Source: Clostridiaceae bacterium
Lineage (GTDB): Bacteria > Bacillota > Clostridia > Saccharofermentanales > DTU023
NCBI GenBank assembly: GCA_012841015.1
Contig: DUVN01000006.1
Coordinates: forward strand, 1 to 64,000
Length of the DNA stretch: 64,000 nucleotides
Direction: 5' to 3'
This document shows, one piece after another, positions 19,148 to 28,190 of the stretch (positions are counted from its first letter, which is position 1; every line of letters begins with the position of its first letter). The position numbers and the translations under genes were made by a program. The notes beneath the pieces were generated by a model. The model was not told where the DNA came from and ran no database searches. It saw nothing but the letters and a program-made list of their open reading frames with translations.

Positions 19148-19876
19148 ATGCGTCAGATAGACTCGTCAGCACGTGACAACCGATTGATGGATGCTCCGTT
19201 GACAATGAAAGATATTCCACGTTCGGAGCGTCCTTACGAGAAAGCTGAAAGTGACGGTGTGCGAGCGCTTTCGAACGCAGAATTAGTTGCTGTGCTCCTA
19301 ACGACGGGACGTGCCGGTGAAACGGCCATACAGACTGCACAGAAGGCGCTCGTTATGAGTGATGGTCTGGCAGGGCTTCTCGATGCTAGTCTTGAGGAGT
19401 TACAGGAAGTGCCCGGCATTGGTCGTGTCAAATCGATACGTGTTCTGGCGGCACTCGAATTGGGGCAGCGTGCTGTATCGGAGAGGCAGAGAGATACACG
19501 CACTGTGGCGGGTGGACCGGACGATTTGATCGGTTATGTTGAGGCGAGTATGCGCTATTTACCTCGTGAGGAATTCCACGTATTGCTCTTAGATACGAGA
19601 AATCGCATCATTAAATCTGTTAGGATCTCCCAAGGCGGTCTTGCCTCTGCTGTTATCCATCCGCGCGATATTTTTCGTGAGGCCGTCAAGGCGAATGCAG
19701 CCGCTATCGTACTTGTCCACAATCATCCAAGCGGAGATTCCTCGCCTTCGCGGGCAGATGTGGAGTCGACACGAAAATTTATGAAGCTCGGGAACATGAT
19801 GGGTATCCCCGTACTTGATCATATAATCGTCGGCGCTGAGTCATCCTCCAGTTTTAAACAGCTAGGCTATATCTAG
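19148..19876 (+). CDS. radC: RadC/JAB-domain protein
   Basis: A 242-residue RadC. The N-terminal UPF0758 helix-hairpin-helix region reads LQEVPGIGRVKS; the C-terminal JAMM/MPN+ metalloprotease motif is HNHPSGDSSPSRAD, with the earlier Glu in PREEF. The cellular role of RadC is unsettled despite its old DNA repair name. Start at ATG 19148 follows GGGAG by 8 nt. In most Clostridia radC is followed by mreB, mreC and mreD; here mreB is absent from this position. Confidence 0.92.
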   Translation: MRQIDSSARDNRLMDAPLTMKDIPRSERPYEKAESDGVRALSNAELVAVLLTTGRAGETAIQTAQKALVMSDGLAGLLDASLEELQEVPGIGRVKSIRVLAALELGQRAVSERQRDTRTVAGGPDDLIGYVEASMRYLPREEFHVLLLDTRNRIIKSVRISQGGLASAVIHPRDIFREAVKANAAAIVLVHNHPSGDSSPSRADVESTRKFMKLGNMMGIPVLDHIIVGAESSSSFKQLGYI

Positions 19877-19953
19877 ATTATTTGCCACGTTCTTAAATGA
19901 TCGTCGTGACGCGAGGCGCACACTTGACGAATAGAAAGTCTTGATCGGCAGAG

Positions 19954-19962
19954 TGATATAAT
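19954..19962 (+). promoter_or_regulatory. Extended -10 promoter upstream of mreC
   Basis: TGATATAAT is a perfect extended -10 element (TG-N-TATAAT) in the 180-bp gap between radC and mreC. No good -35 stands 17 bp upstream, which is usual for extended -10 promoters. It would drive mreC, mreD, PBP2 and perhaps the following genes. Confidence 0.6.
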
Positions 19963-20057
19963 GCTTTTACCGCACGAGATCATGCCGATGTTTTTAATAG
20001 GATGCACGGTCGGCTTGTGCTGAAAAATGACTCTAGCTTGAAAAGAGGTTTATTGTT

Positions 20058-20909
20058 ATGAAACGCCGCGTCCCGCGCATGATGGTGATTGTGCTTGTCA
20101 CCGTTGCGTTGCTCGCTTTATTCATATTGACGGCGCTTCCCGGGGCGACGCGGTCGCGTATCGGAGACTTTTTCGGGCGCGTCTTTGATCCGCTGAATTC
20201 AGCTTTTCAAAAAGCGGTCGAAGGGGTAAGCGGATTTTTTACGGCTGTCAGCGATAACAAAAAGTTGAAAGATCGTGTAGGTGAACTTGAAGAAGAACTG
20301 GGAAAACTCAATCGCGAGATGATTGAGAATCGGGAGAAGGTGAAAGCATACGAGGAACTCAAGGATGCTTTGAACCTCGTTACAAGATTCGACGATTCTA
20401 AAGTCTTGGGCTCTGTCATCCTCAATAAGGAGCTTGGATCGTACCACGATCTTATACGGATCAGAGCCGGACGCAAACAAGGGCTTAACGCAGGCGGCAA
20501 CATCTCTTACCCAGTTGTTGATCAACATTCTTCACTCGTTGGGCGCGTACATTCATCCGAAACATTTTCGAGCAAGGTGATGCCACTTTTGCACGAAGCA
20601 TTTTCTGTGAGCGCACGTGTCGAGGGGTCCTATCGATCGACTTTTCGTGTTCGCGGTGATATTCTGCTCCGTGAACAAGGCCTTTGTCTCGGTGACAGTA
20701 TCCCTGAAGGCTTACCTATAAAAGTCGGTGATCTGATCGTCACATCGGGCGAGGGCGGTATTTTCCCCGGAGGTGTTCCCATCGGAGAAGTCGTTTCGCT
20801 ACATGCGAGCGAGGACGGAAAAGTTGTGACATGCGCTATCAAGCCAGCTTGTGACTTCGACAGCCTTAAGCACGTCTTTGTCATCTTGGAGCAAGACGAT
20901 GAATCTTGA
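20058..20909 (+). CDS. mreC: Rod shape-determining protein MreC
   Basis: A 283-residue MreC: one N-terminal membrane helix (about 9-30), a coiled coil (about 70-105, LKDRVGELEEELGKLNREMI region), then the two-barrel periplasmic domain with GRVHSSETFSSKVMPL and the ending VTSGEGGIFPGGVPIGEV. It scaffolds the elongasome, binding PBP2 outside the membrane. mreD overlaps its 3' end by 11 bp. Confidence 0.95.
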   Translation: MKRRVPRMMVIVLVTVALLALFILTALPGATRSRIGDFFGRVFDPLNSAFQKAVEGVSGFFTAVSDNKKLKDRVGELEEELGKLNREMIENREKVKAYEELKDALNLVTRFDDSKVLGSVILNKELGSYHDLIRIRAGRKQGLNAGGNISYPVVDQHSSLVGRVHSSETFSSKVMPLLHEAFSVSARVEGSYRSTFRVRGDILLREQGLCLGDSIPEGLPIKVGDLIVTSGEGGIFPGGVPIGEVVSLHASEDGKVVTCAIKPACDFDSLKHVFVILEQDDES

Positions 20910-21474
20910 TGCGACTGTACGGAGGCGTGTAGCCGTTTATCTGCCCGGGCTCTTTCTCTCGGCTTTTTTACAAATTTCAGTATACTCGTCTAGCGCGTTC
21001 CTCTCACCTGATTTTCTTTTTCTGTTTCCATTGATGGCCGGCCTTTGGTCAGGTGGTTACGATGGTTTTGCGACAGGTTTGGCAGCAGGTTTTTTGCGTG
21101 ATTATTTGGCAGGCAGAGGGTACGGCATGGGGATGTTGACAGGTATGTTTATCGGTCTTCTTGCAGGTTGGCTCGCTTATGATGATTGGCGACAGTATGC
21201 GCTCCGCGGGGGTATCCTCGTCGTTGTAGGCACGTTGCTCTATGAGATGACGTTGTCATTCTTTGTTTGGCTTTTCCCAATGGAGGAGTTGCTCACGCCC
21301 CTCAGTTCAATATGGCGTGTCGCCCTTGCACGTTGTCCCGCAAAGCTTCTCTCCAATATCATAGGGGCTTTAGTGTTGACAGGCTACTTGTCGCTCGCGT
21401 TTTATCGACGTAAATCAAAACGAGAGAATGCCGGCAAAGTAGAAGATATTAGGGGAGGTGAGTCACTTGCGTGA
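20899..21474 (+). CDS. mreD: Rod shape-determining protein MreD
   Basis: A 191-residue integral membrane protein with about five or six hydrophobic helices and the FLRDYLAGRGYGMG loop typical of MreD (RDxxxG after the second or third helix). Start at ATG 20899 (MNLDATV) follows GGAG by 7 nt and overlaps mreC. It works with MreC and PBP2 in lateral wall growth. PBP2 starts before its stop codon. Confidence 0.88.
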   Translation: MNLDATVRRRVAVYLPGLFLSAFLQISVYSSSAFLSPDFLFLFPLMAGLWSGGYDGFATGLAAGFLRDYLAGRGYGMGMLTGMFIGLLAGWLAYDDWRQYALRGGILVVVGTLLYEMTLSFFVWLFPMEELLTPLSSIWRVALARCPAKLLSNIIGALVLTGYLSLAFYRRKSKRENAGKVEDIRGGESLA

Positions 21475-23791
21475 GGTGAACGACGGGCAACGTGAATGGG
21501 TTTCACTCTCGCAGAACGCTTCGATTAGCCGCGCGAGCAAAAAACGATCATGGGCATCGTTCCCGGGTGGGAATCGTTTTGCGCTGCTGGCTGTCGTTCT
21601 CGTTGTTGTGCTCCTCATTATTCTTCTAAGAACGGGTTCTCTTCAGATATTTGGCAGCAGGGAGATGACGATTCCAGAGACGAGTGGGAACGCCGGAGAA
21701 ATGGTTTTAGAGGCACAGCGCGGTGATATCGTCGACCGCAATGGACTCCCGCTCGCTGTCAGTGATTCTGTTTATCGTGTTTCGCTTATTTCGACCGGTA
21801 TGACAAATGCGCAGCTGAACCGTTTTCTGCTCGACGTCGCTATGCTCTTTGATGAGTTCGACTGTGCTTTTCAAAGTCCACTGCTTAACTGGCTTGATGT
21901 GCCGGCCGATTTGCGGGGCGAGAACTTGTTGGAGAATGATCAGTCGTTGACCTTCGTATTTCGTCAGCCACTGGAAGACGTCTTGCGTTGGCAGACGAAC
22001 CCAAATATCTTGAACCTCGTTGATCCTGAAAAAGCGACAACAGCTCGCCGGAGGAGGCGTGTTGCCCGTGAAAAGCCTGATGAGTTGTTCGATTATCTTA
22101 TGTATGATTATTTTGAAATTGAGCCTGATCGTGATTCTGGAAGCAGACTGTACACAGATGGAGAAGCCTTTCTCATTATGCAGCTTCGCTACCTGATACT
22201 TGAAAATAACTGGCTCTTTTCAAATCGTCAACCAATTACACTATCTTCGTCCGTTCCGACAACGATGTCATCTCGCCTGATCGAACAAAATCATCGCTAT
22301 CCGGGGCTTGTCGTCTCGCAACAATACAGCCGACGGTACACTGATGACAGCCGTTATGTCAGTCATGCATTAGGTTATGTCGGTGCGATCTCTGCGAATG
22401 AATACGCTAAATTGCGATCGGTAGGGTACGGGATTAATGACGTTATCGGTAAGACGGGTGTCGAGCAGGCGGCTGATCGCTACTTAAGAGGTACAAATGG
22501 TCTGGCGACTTTTCAGACGTGGCAGCAAGACGAGTCGACATCACCTGTCATGGTTCCTGGGGAAATCAATTCTCTGCCGATCGCAGGAAATGAAGTCAAG
22601 ATGACAATTGACTTAAAGCTGCAAAAATGTGCCTTGGAAGAGTTAGAACGCAAGATTTTTGAGTTTCGCGGGAGCACACATAAGGGGCGAGTAATGGAAG
22701 CGCCCGGCGGCTGTGTTGTCGTGCTCGATGCGAAGACGGGTGCTGTTCTTGTCAATGCGAATTACCCCTATTACGATCCAGCTGATTTTGTCAATCAATC
22801 GCGCGATCCTGATGCGGCTAAGCGAGTCCGTGCCATGTTAACTGATGCGAAATATCGTCCGCTTCTCAATCGTGCGATCTCTGTCACTTATACACCAGGT
22901 TCCACGTTTAAGCCTTTTTCCGGTATGGCAGCATTAGAAGCAGGTGTGGTAACACCGAACGATCAGATCCGCACGTGTCATGGCAGCGAGGAAATAGGCG
23001 GAATAAAGTGGTACTGTTACGCGCGGACATACGGACACGGTGATCTTACGTTCGCGCGAGGCATGGCGACGAGTTGTAACTTATACTTTTTCCAAAATGC
23101 TGTGCTTACGGGAATCGATACGATTAGTGAGACGGCGCGCAGAGTCGGTTTGGGTGAGGAAATGGGGTTAGATATCAGTGGAAGTGTTACCGGTATCAGA
23201 CCGTCACGTGCCGTTAAGAAGCAACTAAATGCAAGGCCTGAAGACCAGCGTTGGTTCATTGCTGACACGTGTCAGACATCGATCGGGCAGTTTTACAATA
23301 GTTACACGATGATGGAGATGGCGCGCGGCGTGACGGGACTTGCGACCAATTATCTTGTGAGACCGCATTTTATCAAGGAAATTGTATCGCATGACGGTAC
23401 CGTGCTCGTCCCGGAGAAAATCGAACGCGTGCCTATCGGATTTAAAGATCAGAGTATGGAAATGTTGCGTGAGGCGATGGTCGCTTTGTCGCAAGATATG
23501 GGCAACCGTACTGGCCGTCTTTTACATGATTTTCCGTATCCTGTAGCGTGTAAAACGGGAACAGCGGAAGCGTTCAATGAGAAATGGGAGCCGATCTCAA
23601 ATTCTGTTTTCGTCTGTTTTGCGCCGGCAGATGACCCTGAGATTGTGATTGCACACGCCATTTCTGATGGCGCGTACGGACAGTACTCTTCTGATATCTC
23701 GTACCGTATATTATGTGAATATTTTGGAGTAGAGCCAACACATGCTCGAATGGGCAATTTCGATGTTTATAGAGGACGAACACCTGATTAA
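21467..23791 (+). CDS. mrdA: Penicillin-binding protein 2 (elongasome transpeptidase)
   Basis: A 774-residue class B PBP. One N-terminal membrane helix is followed by the dimerisation domain (GDIVDRNGLPLA) and transpeptidase domain with STFK (Ser about 479), SCN (about 535) and KTGTAEA (about 696). It cross-links peptidoglycan during cell elongation. Start: the GTG at 21458 lies inside the ribosome binding site AGGGGAGGTGA, so TTG 21467 with about 6 nt spacing is preferred; this overlaps mreD by 8 bp. rodA does not follow. Confidence 0.93.
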   Translation: MREVNDGQREWVSLSQNASISRASKKRSWASFPGGNRFALLAVVLVVVLLIILLRTGSLQIFGSREMTIPETSGNAGEMVLEAQRGDIVDRNGLPLAVSDSVYRVSLISTGMTNAQLNRFLLDVAMLFDEFDCAFQSPLLNWLDVPADLRGENLLENDQSLTFVFRQPLEDVLRWQTNPNILNLVDPEKATTARRRRRVAREKPDELFDYLMYDYFEIEPDRDSGSRLYTDGEAFLIMQLRYLILENNWLFSNRQPITLSSSVPTTMSSRLIEQNHRYPGLVVSQQYSRRYTDDSRYVSHALGYVGAISANEYAKLRSVGYGINDVIGKTGVEQAADRYLRGTNGLATFQTWQQDESTSPVMVPGEINSLPIAGNEVKMTIDLKLQKCALEELERKIFEFRGSTHKGRVMEAPGGCVVVLDAKTGAVLVNANYPYYDPADFVNQSRDPDAAKRVRAMLTDAKYRPLLNRAISVTYTPGSTFKPFSGMAALEAGVVTPNDQIRTCHGSEEIGGIKWYCYARTYGHGDLTFARGMATSCNLYFFQNAVLTGIDTISETARRVGLGEEMGLDISGSVTGIRPSRAVKKQLNARPEDQRWFIADTCQTSIGQFYNSYTMMEMARGVTGLATNYLVRPHFIKEIVSHDGTVLVPEKIERVPIGFKDQSMEMLREAMVALSQDMGNRTGRLLHDFPYPVACKTGTAEAFNEKWEPISNSVFVCFAPADDPEIVIAHAISDGAYGQYSSDISYRILCEYFGVEPTHARMGNFDVYRGRTPD

Positions 23792-23813
23792 TCGCTTGTA
23801 TCATCAGCTTAAT

Positions 23814-23833
23814 TTGTATACAATGTATACATT
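23814..23833. promoter_or_regulatory. Two overlapping TGTATACA palindromes, candidate operator
   Basis: TTGTATACAA (23814-23823) and AATGTATACATT (23822-23833) are both perfect palindromes, share two bases and both contain TGTATACA. They lie 75 bp upstream of the MgsA-like gene. The arrangement is that of a cooperative dimer-binding operator; GntR-type regulators often use TGTATACA-like cores. The regulator is unknown. Confidence 0.5.
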
Positions 23834-23908
23834 GCGAATCTATTTTTTTTCGTTGACGGAGAGGAGGGTCTTCGCATATGGTTGCGCAGACGGCCTGAAG
23901 GTGTAAAT

Positions 23909-24301
23909 ATGAAGATTATTTTACTGGCTGACACATCGAGAAACGAATTACTTGTTAATTTTTGTATTGCTTACCAACAAATTCTGGCAAAACACGAGCT
24001 GGTATCACCGATTAATACGGCGCGTCTGATTGAAGAGGCGACTTCATTGAAGTTGGAGCGCTTTTCTGCTGATGCGTTCAGCGTTTACAGTCAGCTCGCA
24101 TCCATCGCTCTCTATAACGAAATCGATGCTTTGATTTGCTTACGTGATCCCAGTATTCCAGTGCCTGACTCTCAGCATCGGATGTTTCAGGCATGTGACA
24201 CGAACAGTATCCCTTATGCAACGAATACTGCAACGGCTGAGATTCTCGTTCTTGCCATTAGCAGAGGCGATCTCGACTGGCGTGAGTTGGTTCGTTCATG
24301 A
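23909..24301 (+). CDS. Methylglyoxal synthase-like protein lacking catalytic residues
   Basis: A 130-residue protein colinear with MgsA over its whole length: MKIILLADTSRNELLVNFCIA for the start, IEEATSLKLERF, YNEIDALICLRDP and the well-conserved end NSIPYATNTATAEILV...RGDLDWRELVRS. Every catalytic segment has changed: the His-Asp after strand 1 is Asp-Thr, the phosphate loop ATGTTG is SPINTA, PLGGDQQIG is AFSVYSQLA, and the HEPDV segment is DSQHR. It cannot be a normal methylglyoxal synthase. In Clostridia mgsA commonly ends the mreBCD-pbp2-min-rodA cluster, so the position supports the homology. AAGGTG precedes ATG 23909; overlaps the next gene by ATGA. Confidence 0.75.
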   Translation: MKIILLADTSRNELLVNFCIAYQQILAKHELVSPINTARLIEEATSLKLERFSADAFSVYSQLASIALYNEIDALICLRDPSIPVPDSQHRMFQACDTNSIPYATNTATAEILVLAISRGDLDWRELVRS

Positions 24302-24969
24302 GTAAAAAATCATTTCAGATAACGGAGGAGCTCCGATGCTATCGCGAGGGGTTCCGTAGTTGTAATGTCTTTATATTGACGTGTTTCGATAGCGAAGTAT
24401 TGTTTGACCCATCTCTGAGCCCCGCTTCTGTAATTCAACGACGTCCGATCTCCAAGCTGATCGCAACGCATGCACACTACGATCACGTTGGTAAGGTTAA
24501 CGAGTGGAAAGAGGAGTACCCTGATGTTCCTTTTTTGATGCACGGTGATGACGTTGCGGTGCTCGACGATTCCACGTTGAATGCCTCTATTTTTTTTGGA
24601 CGCCCCAGCTCATTTGTGAGACCTGACCGCCTGTTGCAGGACGGAGATATCGTTGAGCTCGATGGGCAGTACTATCTTGATGTCTTGAATACGCCTGGAC
24701 ACACGATGGGGTCGTCGTGTTTCATGATTAATCGTCGCGATGATGATCGCACCGTGCCGATAGCGTTGATATCGGGCGATACGCTTTTCGATCGCGGCTG
24801 GGGGCGCACTGATTTTGCGACGGGTGATGAAACGCTGATGCGCGATTCCCTCACGCGACTGTTTCGCATACTTTCGACAATGCCAGATGATTTACCTGTC
24901 TGCCCTGGGCACAGTGCTATAACGACTGCTGCCAGCGCTTGTCGATTCCTTGCGGCGATGGGTTTTTGA
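24298..24969 (+). CDS. MBL-fold metallohydrolase (glyoxalase II-like)
   Basis: A 223-residue single-domain metallo-beta-lactamase-fold hydrolase. Metal ligands are seen in THAHYDHVGK, GHTMGSS, SGDTLFDRGWGRTD and the terminal CPGHS, all intact, giving a binuclear site as in YcbL/GloB-like thioesterases. The likely substrate is a glutathione-like or other thioester, unproven. ATGA overlap with the degenerate methylglyoxal synthase-like gene is notable because real MgsA and glyoxalase II act in the same pathway. Confidence 0.85.
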   Translation: MSKKSFQITEELRCYREGFRSCNVFILTCFDSEVLFDPSLSPASVIQRRPISKLIATHAHYDHVGKVNEWKEEYPDVPFLMHGDDVAVLDDSTLNASIFFGRPSSFVRPDRLLQDGDIVELDGQYYLDVLNTPGHTMGSSCFMINRRDDDRTVPIALISGDTLFDRGWGRTDFATGDETLMRDSLTRLFRILSTMPDDLPVCPGHSAITTAASACRFLAAMGF

Positions 24970-25224
24970 CTTAATCTGCGACGAGAGTCTCTTGGCGTAG
25001 TTCTGGCGAATGACTTCACCTCGCTTCGATCGACTTTAGTTTTACCTAGTATATCTTCGAACGTTTTCCCGCTCGCTCGTTTTCTTTCTCCTCGTGTCTC
25101 GGGGCATAAGATGTCAAATTGACTGAGCGGTGCAGTTGTTGACATGGCGTTCTTCACACCTCATCAGCACTAAACACCTACCATCGTAGTGTGACGAAAT
25201 ACATCACTTTGGAGGTAGCAACTT

Positions 25225-25524
25225 ATGGGGTTTTCAATTGAATCGATCATTGCAATACCGTGCTGTCTGACAATCTTGGCACAGACGACCGGTCTGGCAC
25301 TACCGATTGCACGTGACACGAAGCGAGCTGCTAATGTCAATGCTTACATGTCAACCATTGAGAATCAGCTAGGTTATATGTACCGTTCTGAGACGATTAT
25401 GCGAGAGACTTATCAAGTGCCACATGTGCTCGCCTGCCCACAGAAGATCGTTGAGTCTCTTTCTCTCACACGCGATCTCTACTCAATGACTCGTAAATGG
25501 ATCGATCACCAATCAGGGGAGTGA
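25225..25524 (+). CDS. Small prepilin-like membrane protein, Tad-type cluster
   Basis: A 99-residue protein of unknown function. The N-terminus MGFSIESIIAIPCCLTIL has the feel of a short class III pilin signal (glycine, then Glu at +5 of a hydrophobic stretch), followed by a soluble charged tail. GGAGG stands before the ATG. It is the first of three tightly spaced genes with TadE/TadG-like features, so it may be a minor pseudopilin. I do not recognise the family. Confidence 0.55.
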   Translation: MGFSIESIIAIPCCLTILAQTTGLALPIARDTKRAANVNAYMSTIENQLGYMYRSETIMRETYQVPHVLACPQKIVESLSLTRDLYSMTRKWIDHQSGE

Positions 25525-25527
25525 TGC

Positions 25528-26970
25528 ATGAGTGCGTTCACATACGATATTGAACGAGATAAGCCGTATTGTAAGCGACAACGTTCAAAGGCCATCCAAT
25601 GTACAGGATCAATGAGTCTTGCCTTTTGCATCGTATTGCCGGCGATATTACTCCTTTTTACAGAAGTTTTACGTTTTAGCCGTACCGCAAGAGCCGATGC
25701 CGATCTTGCGCGTCATGCGAGGATGGCGGCGGATACGGCACTTGCCCATTATGATCGCGACTTGTACAGGACATTTGGTCTTTTTGGTGTGAAGGAATAC
25801 AAAGCGAAGAAAGCGCTTGATTCTGATGTGCTTCCCTCTACACAGGCACGTCTTGCACTTGAGGTGACGAACGAGTTAAAGGAGAAAACTGCAATCAAGG
25901 ATGGAATCGCACGTCATATGACGTGGCGAACTGCCGCTTCCATCTTGTCTGATGCGATTGACAAGATGCATATACTCGAGAAGATTGGGCGCAAGGTCAA
26001 TCTCGCGCAACTTTCCGACTTTTTCCCTACCGTGCTTAAGCAAGGATATGAGGTCGTCGATCCCGATCTCGGTTCTCTCGCAGAAGTTCCTGAATGGAAA
26101 GATGAATATGAATCGCTGATGGACACAGAAATTCGACAAGTGTATCAACAAGGATTGATGCATCTAGCGCCCATCGTCATACCGCGTGAATCAGATGACG
26201 GCTATGAGACAATTCAGATGAACCCTTTCAATAATAGCGGTCTTCAAAAACTTGGGAGCGTCATCGATAGAATGCTTTTTGTCGCCCCGGAAGGTGTGTT
26301 CGACCGCCTGATTTTAAGCGAGTATACGCTTTCTTACTTTTACAATGATGTCCCATTTGTCATGCGGCAAGGTGTGAGACTTGACGACTACACACCGGAC
26401 GGCAGAATGATCTCGCAATTTCCTAATTCGCGAAGGTATGAGGCGGAGGAGATTGCGACGGGCCTAAAGGGGAAGAGTGCCAAGACGACGGTACTCGTTT
26501 TTATTGGGGCGATCCGGTTTGCCGTACATTTAATGGATATCGTCACAGATGAGGCGGAGCGTGCTAGTTACAAGGCGATTGCCGTCGCCATAGCGGCAGC
26601 TGTTACAGCCATCTCGCAAGGGATCGTCAGTATCCCGCCTATAGCAATCGAGTGGATCCTGATGTCAGCTGCTGCTCTCGCACGAGGAGCTGCCGATGTG
26701 ACGTCATTGAATAAAGGTCTAGAAGTTGATTGTCTGCCGGGCAAGAAAAAGCTAAATCTAAAACTCAGATATCGCGATTTTCTGCGAGTCTTAATGATTG
26801 CTCAGTCTCCTGACATAGTCTCGAGGAGGATCGCGCAAGCAGTCGATTGCGTCTTCCCAGGACCGTATTATACGTCTGTGGCCTGTTTCATCGAAAGTGG
26901 AGACGCACGTGTGCGCTTTGACGCCAGTTACCTCAGTCGACTTCCAGACAAACATGAGGTAGAGCCGTGA
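25528..26970 (+). CDS. TadG-like (DUF5702-like) protein
   Basis: A 480-residue protein with an N-terminal membrane helix around residues 27-48 preceded by a short basic-polar segment (GSMSLAFCIVLPAILLLF) and a long extracytoplasmic part containing TLxHYDRDLYRTFGLFG, the kind of Dxxx-YGLFG motif seen after the helix in TadG/DUF5702 proteins. A second hydrophobic stretch (about 350-400) is present. AGGGGAG precedes the ATG; the next gene overlaps the stop. Probably part of a secretion-pilus-like apparatus; its function is unproven. Confidence 0.6.
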   Translation: MSAFTYDIERDKPYCKRQRSKAIQCTGSMSLAFCIVLPAILLLFTEVLRFSRTARADADLARHARMAADTALAHYDRDLYRTFGLFGVKEYKAKKALDSDVLPSTQARLALEVTNELKEKTAIKDGIARHMTWRTAASILSDAIDKMHILEKIGRKVNLAQLSDFFPTVLKQGYEVVDPDLGSLAEVPEWKDEYESLMDTEIRQVYQQGLMHLAPIVIPRESDDGYETIQMNPFNNSGLQKLGSVIDRMLFVAPEGVFDRLILSEYTLSYFYNDVPFVMRQGVRLDDYTPDGRMISQFPNSRRYEAEEIATGLKGKSAKTTVLVFIGAIRFAVHLMDIVTDEAERASYKAIAVAIAAAVTAISQGIVSIPPIAIEWILMSAAALARGAADVTSLNKGLEVDCLPGKKKLNLKLRYRDFLRVLMIAQSPDIVSRRIAQAVDCVFPGPYYTSVACFIESGDARVRFDASYLSRLPDKHEVEP

Positions 26971-27944
26971 ACAATAAAATGTATAACAAGTGTAGCGCGC
27001 CTGTTGAGTGCAAGGCTTCATTGTCGCTTGAGTCAGTCCTCGTGTTTCCCCTAATTTTGATTGTTATGCTCGTCTTTATCATTGCATTAGAAGGTGAGCA
27101 GGACGCGATGGTGCTCTCGCATGCTCTCGATCAGACGGCGAAGGAGATGTCACTCCTTTTACCTGCCGCCGATCTCTTAGAGAGGGTCGTTGATCCAGAA
27201 GTACTCGTAGGAAAATGGATTCCGGATGAATTGCTCGCACGTTTCGCCTTAGATGGAATAACAGATATAGCTGCGACGGTGCTCGCTTCACCATTTATTC
27301 TGAACCGAGTTGACACTTGGGCGGCTATAATTGCGAAAGGACGGAATAGGACAAAACCGATGGGCGAGAGACGTCTTGCCGTCGATGTTGATAACGAGAA
27401 TAAATCGGTTTGGTTGATTTTGTCGCTTAGGAGAGATGCGCCTACGGGCGAATTTCATGATGTCATTCGCTCGCGCGTTCCTATTTGGAATGCCGGTCTT
27501 TTAAAAGAGAATGAGAGCAGTGATGAGGAGGATCGAGATAGTATCTGGGAGTTGAGCAATTTCCAGCGTGGGAATGCTTTCAGGAAAATGTTCGGAGGAC
27601 ATCTGCCGCAATTTTATCCAGTTATTGCTGCCTGGGACGGGACAGAGGCGACGTCGATCAAAAGCATGGATTGGACGGCGCCGTCTTACTCTTCAGCAGT
27701 AAAAGTCGAAAAGCGCTTGCAGCATTTTGTGTCGGAACTCGCTGTCTTTGAGGGAGCTGGCGGTGACGGTCCGCAGCCGGGTTCTATACGTCGTCGTCGC
27801 CTAATACTCATTATTCCCGACAATGAGATAGCTTGGAAATCGCACACTCTTCTTGAAAAATGGCGCGCAACAGCAGCGCGACGGGGTGTCACACTCGATA
27901 TTCGAGAGTACGGTACGAGCCACGCGCACGATTCACGAAAGTGA
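26967..27944 (+). CDS. TadE-like pseudopilin protein
   Basis: A 325-residue protein whose N-terminus CKASLSLESVLVFPLILIV is a TadE/TadG pseudopilin signal (Glu at +5 of the helix), then a large soluble domain of unknown function. Start is GTG 26967, with GAGGT six nt upstream, overlapping the previous stop by 4 bp. The Tad ATPase, platform proteins and peptidase (tadA, B, C, V) are not in this window, so the partners must be elsewhere or missing. Confidence 0.6.
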   Translation: MNNKMYNKCSAPVECKASLSLESVLVFPLILIVMLVFIIALEGEQDAMVLSHALDQTAKEMSLLLPAADLLERVVDPEVLVGKWIPDELLARFALDGITDIAATVLASPFILNRVDTWAAIIAKGRNRTKPMGERRLAVDVDNENKSVWLILSLRRDAPTGEFHDVIRSRVPIWNAGLLKENESSDEEDRDSIWELSNFQRGNAFRKMFGGHLPQFYPVIAAWDGTEATSIKSMDWTAPSYSSAVKVEKRLQHFVSELAVFEGAGGDGPQPGSIRRRRLILIIPDNEIAWKSHTLLEKWRATAARRGVTLDIREYGTSHAHDSRK

Positions 27945-28128
27945 TTTCTCGAAAGACTGTTCAGAAGCTAATAGCAGCTGGGCGTACTTTGTGAGAGAAT
28001 GGCTAGTAATGAGTAGCAATGGACGGCACCCGTCTACTTGTTTACTAGTTTAGTTGAAGGAGGTTAGAGGAATAGCTGCTTTTCCCGATGCAGCAGACAT
28101 ATTCCAAACTCTTCGAAATGGAACGACT

Positions 28129-28144
28129 TATAATATTGTATAAT
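28129..28144 (+). promoter_or_regulatory. Two overlapping TATAAT boxes upstream of secA
   Basis: TATAAT occurs at 28129-28134 and again at 28139-28144, 50-60 bp before the secA start. Neither has a good -35 at 16-18 bp, so the exact promoter is uncertain, but these are the only strong -10 matches in the 245-bp gap. Confidence 0.45.
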
Positions 28145-28190
28145 CAAATGCGGAGCTTATAACGCTCTTATCATTAATAATGGGAAAAGT

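Noticed and set aside
23909..24301. Active methylglyoxal synthase
   Set aside because: The catalytic and phosphate-binding motifs are all replaced.
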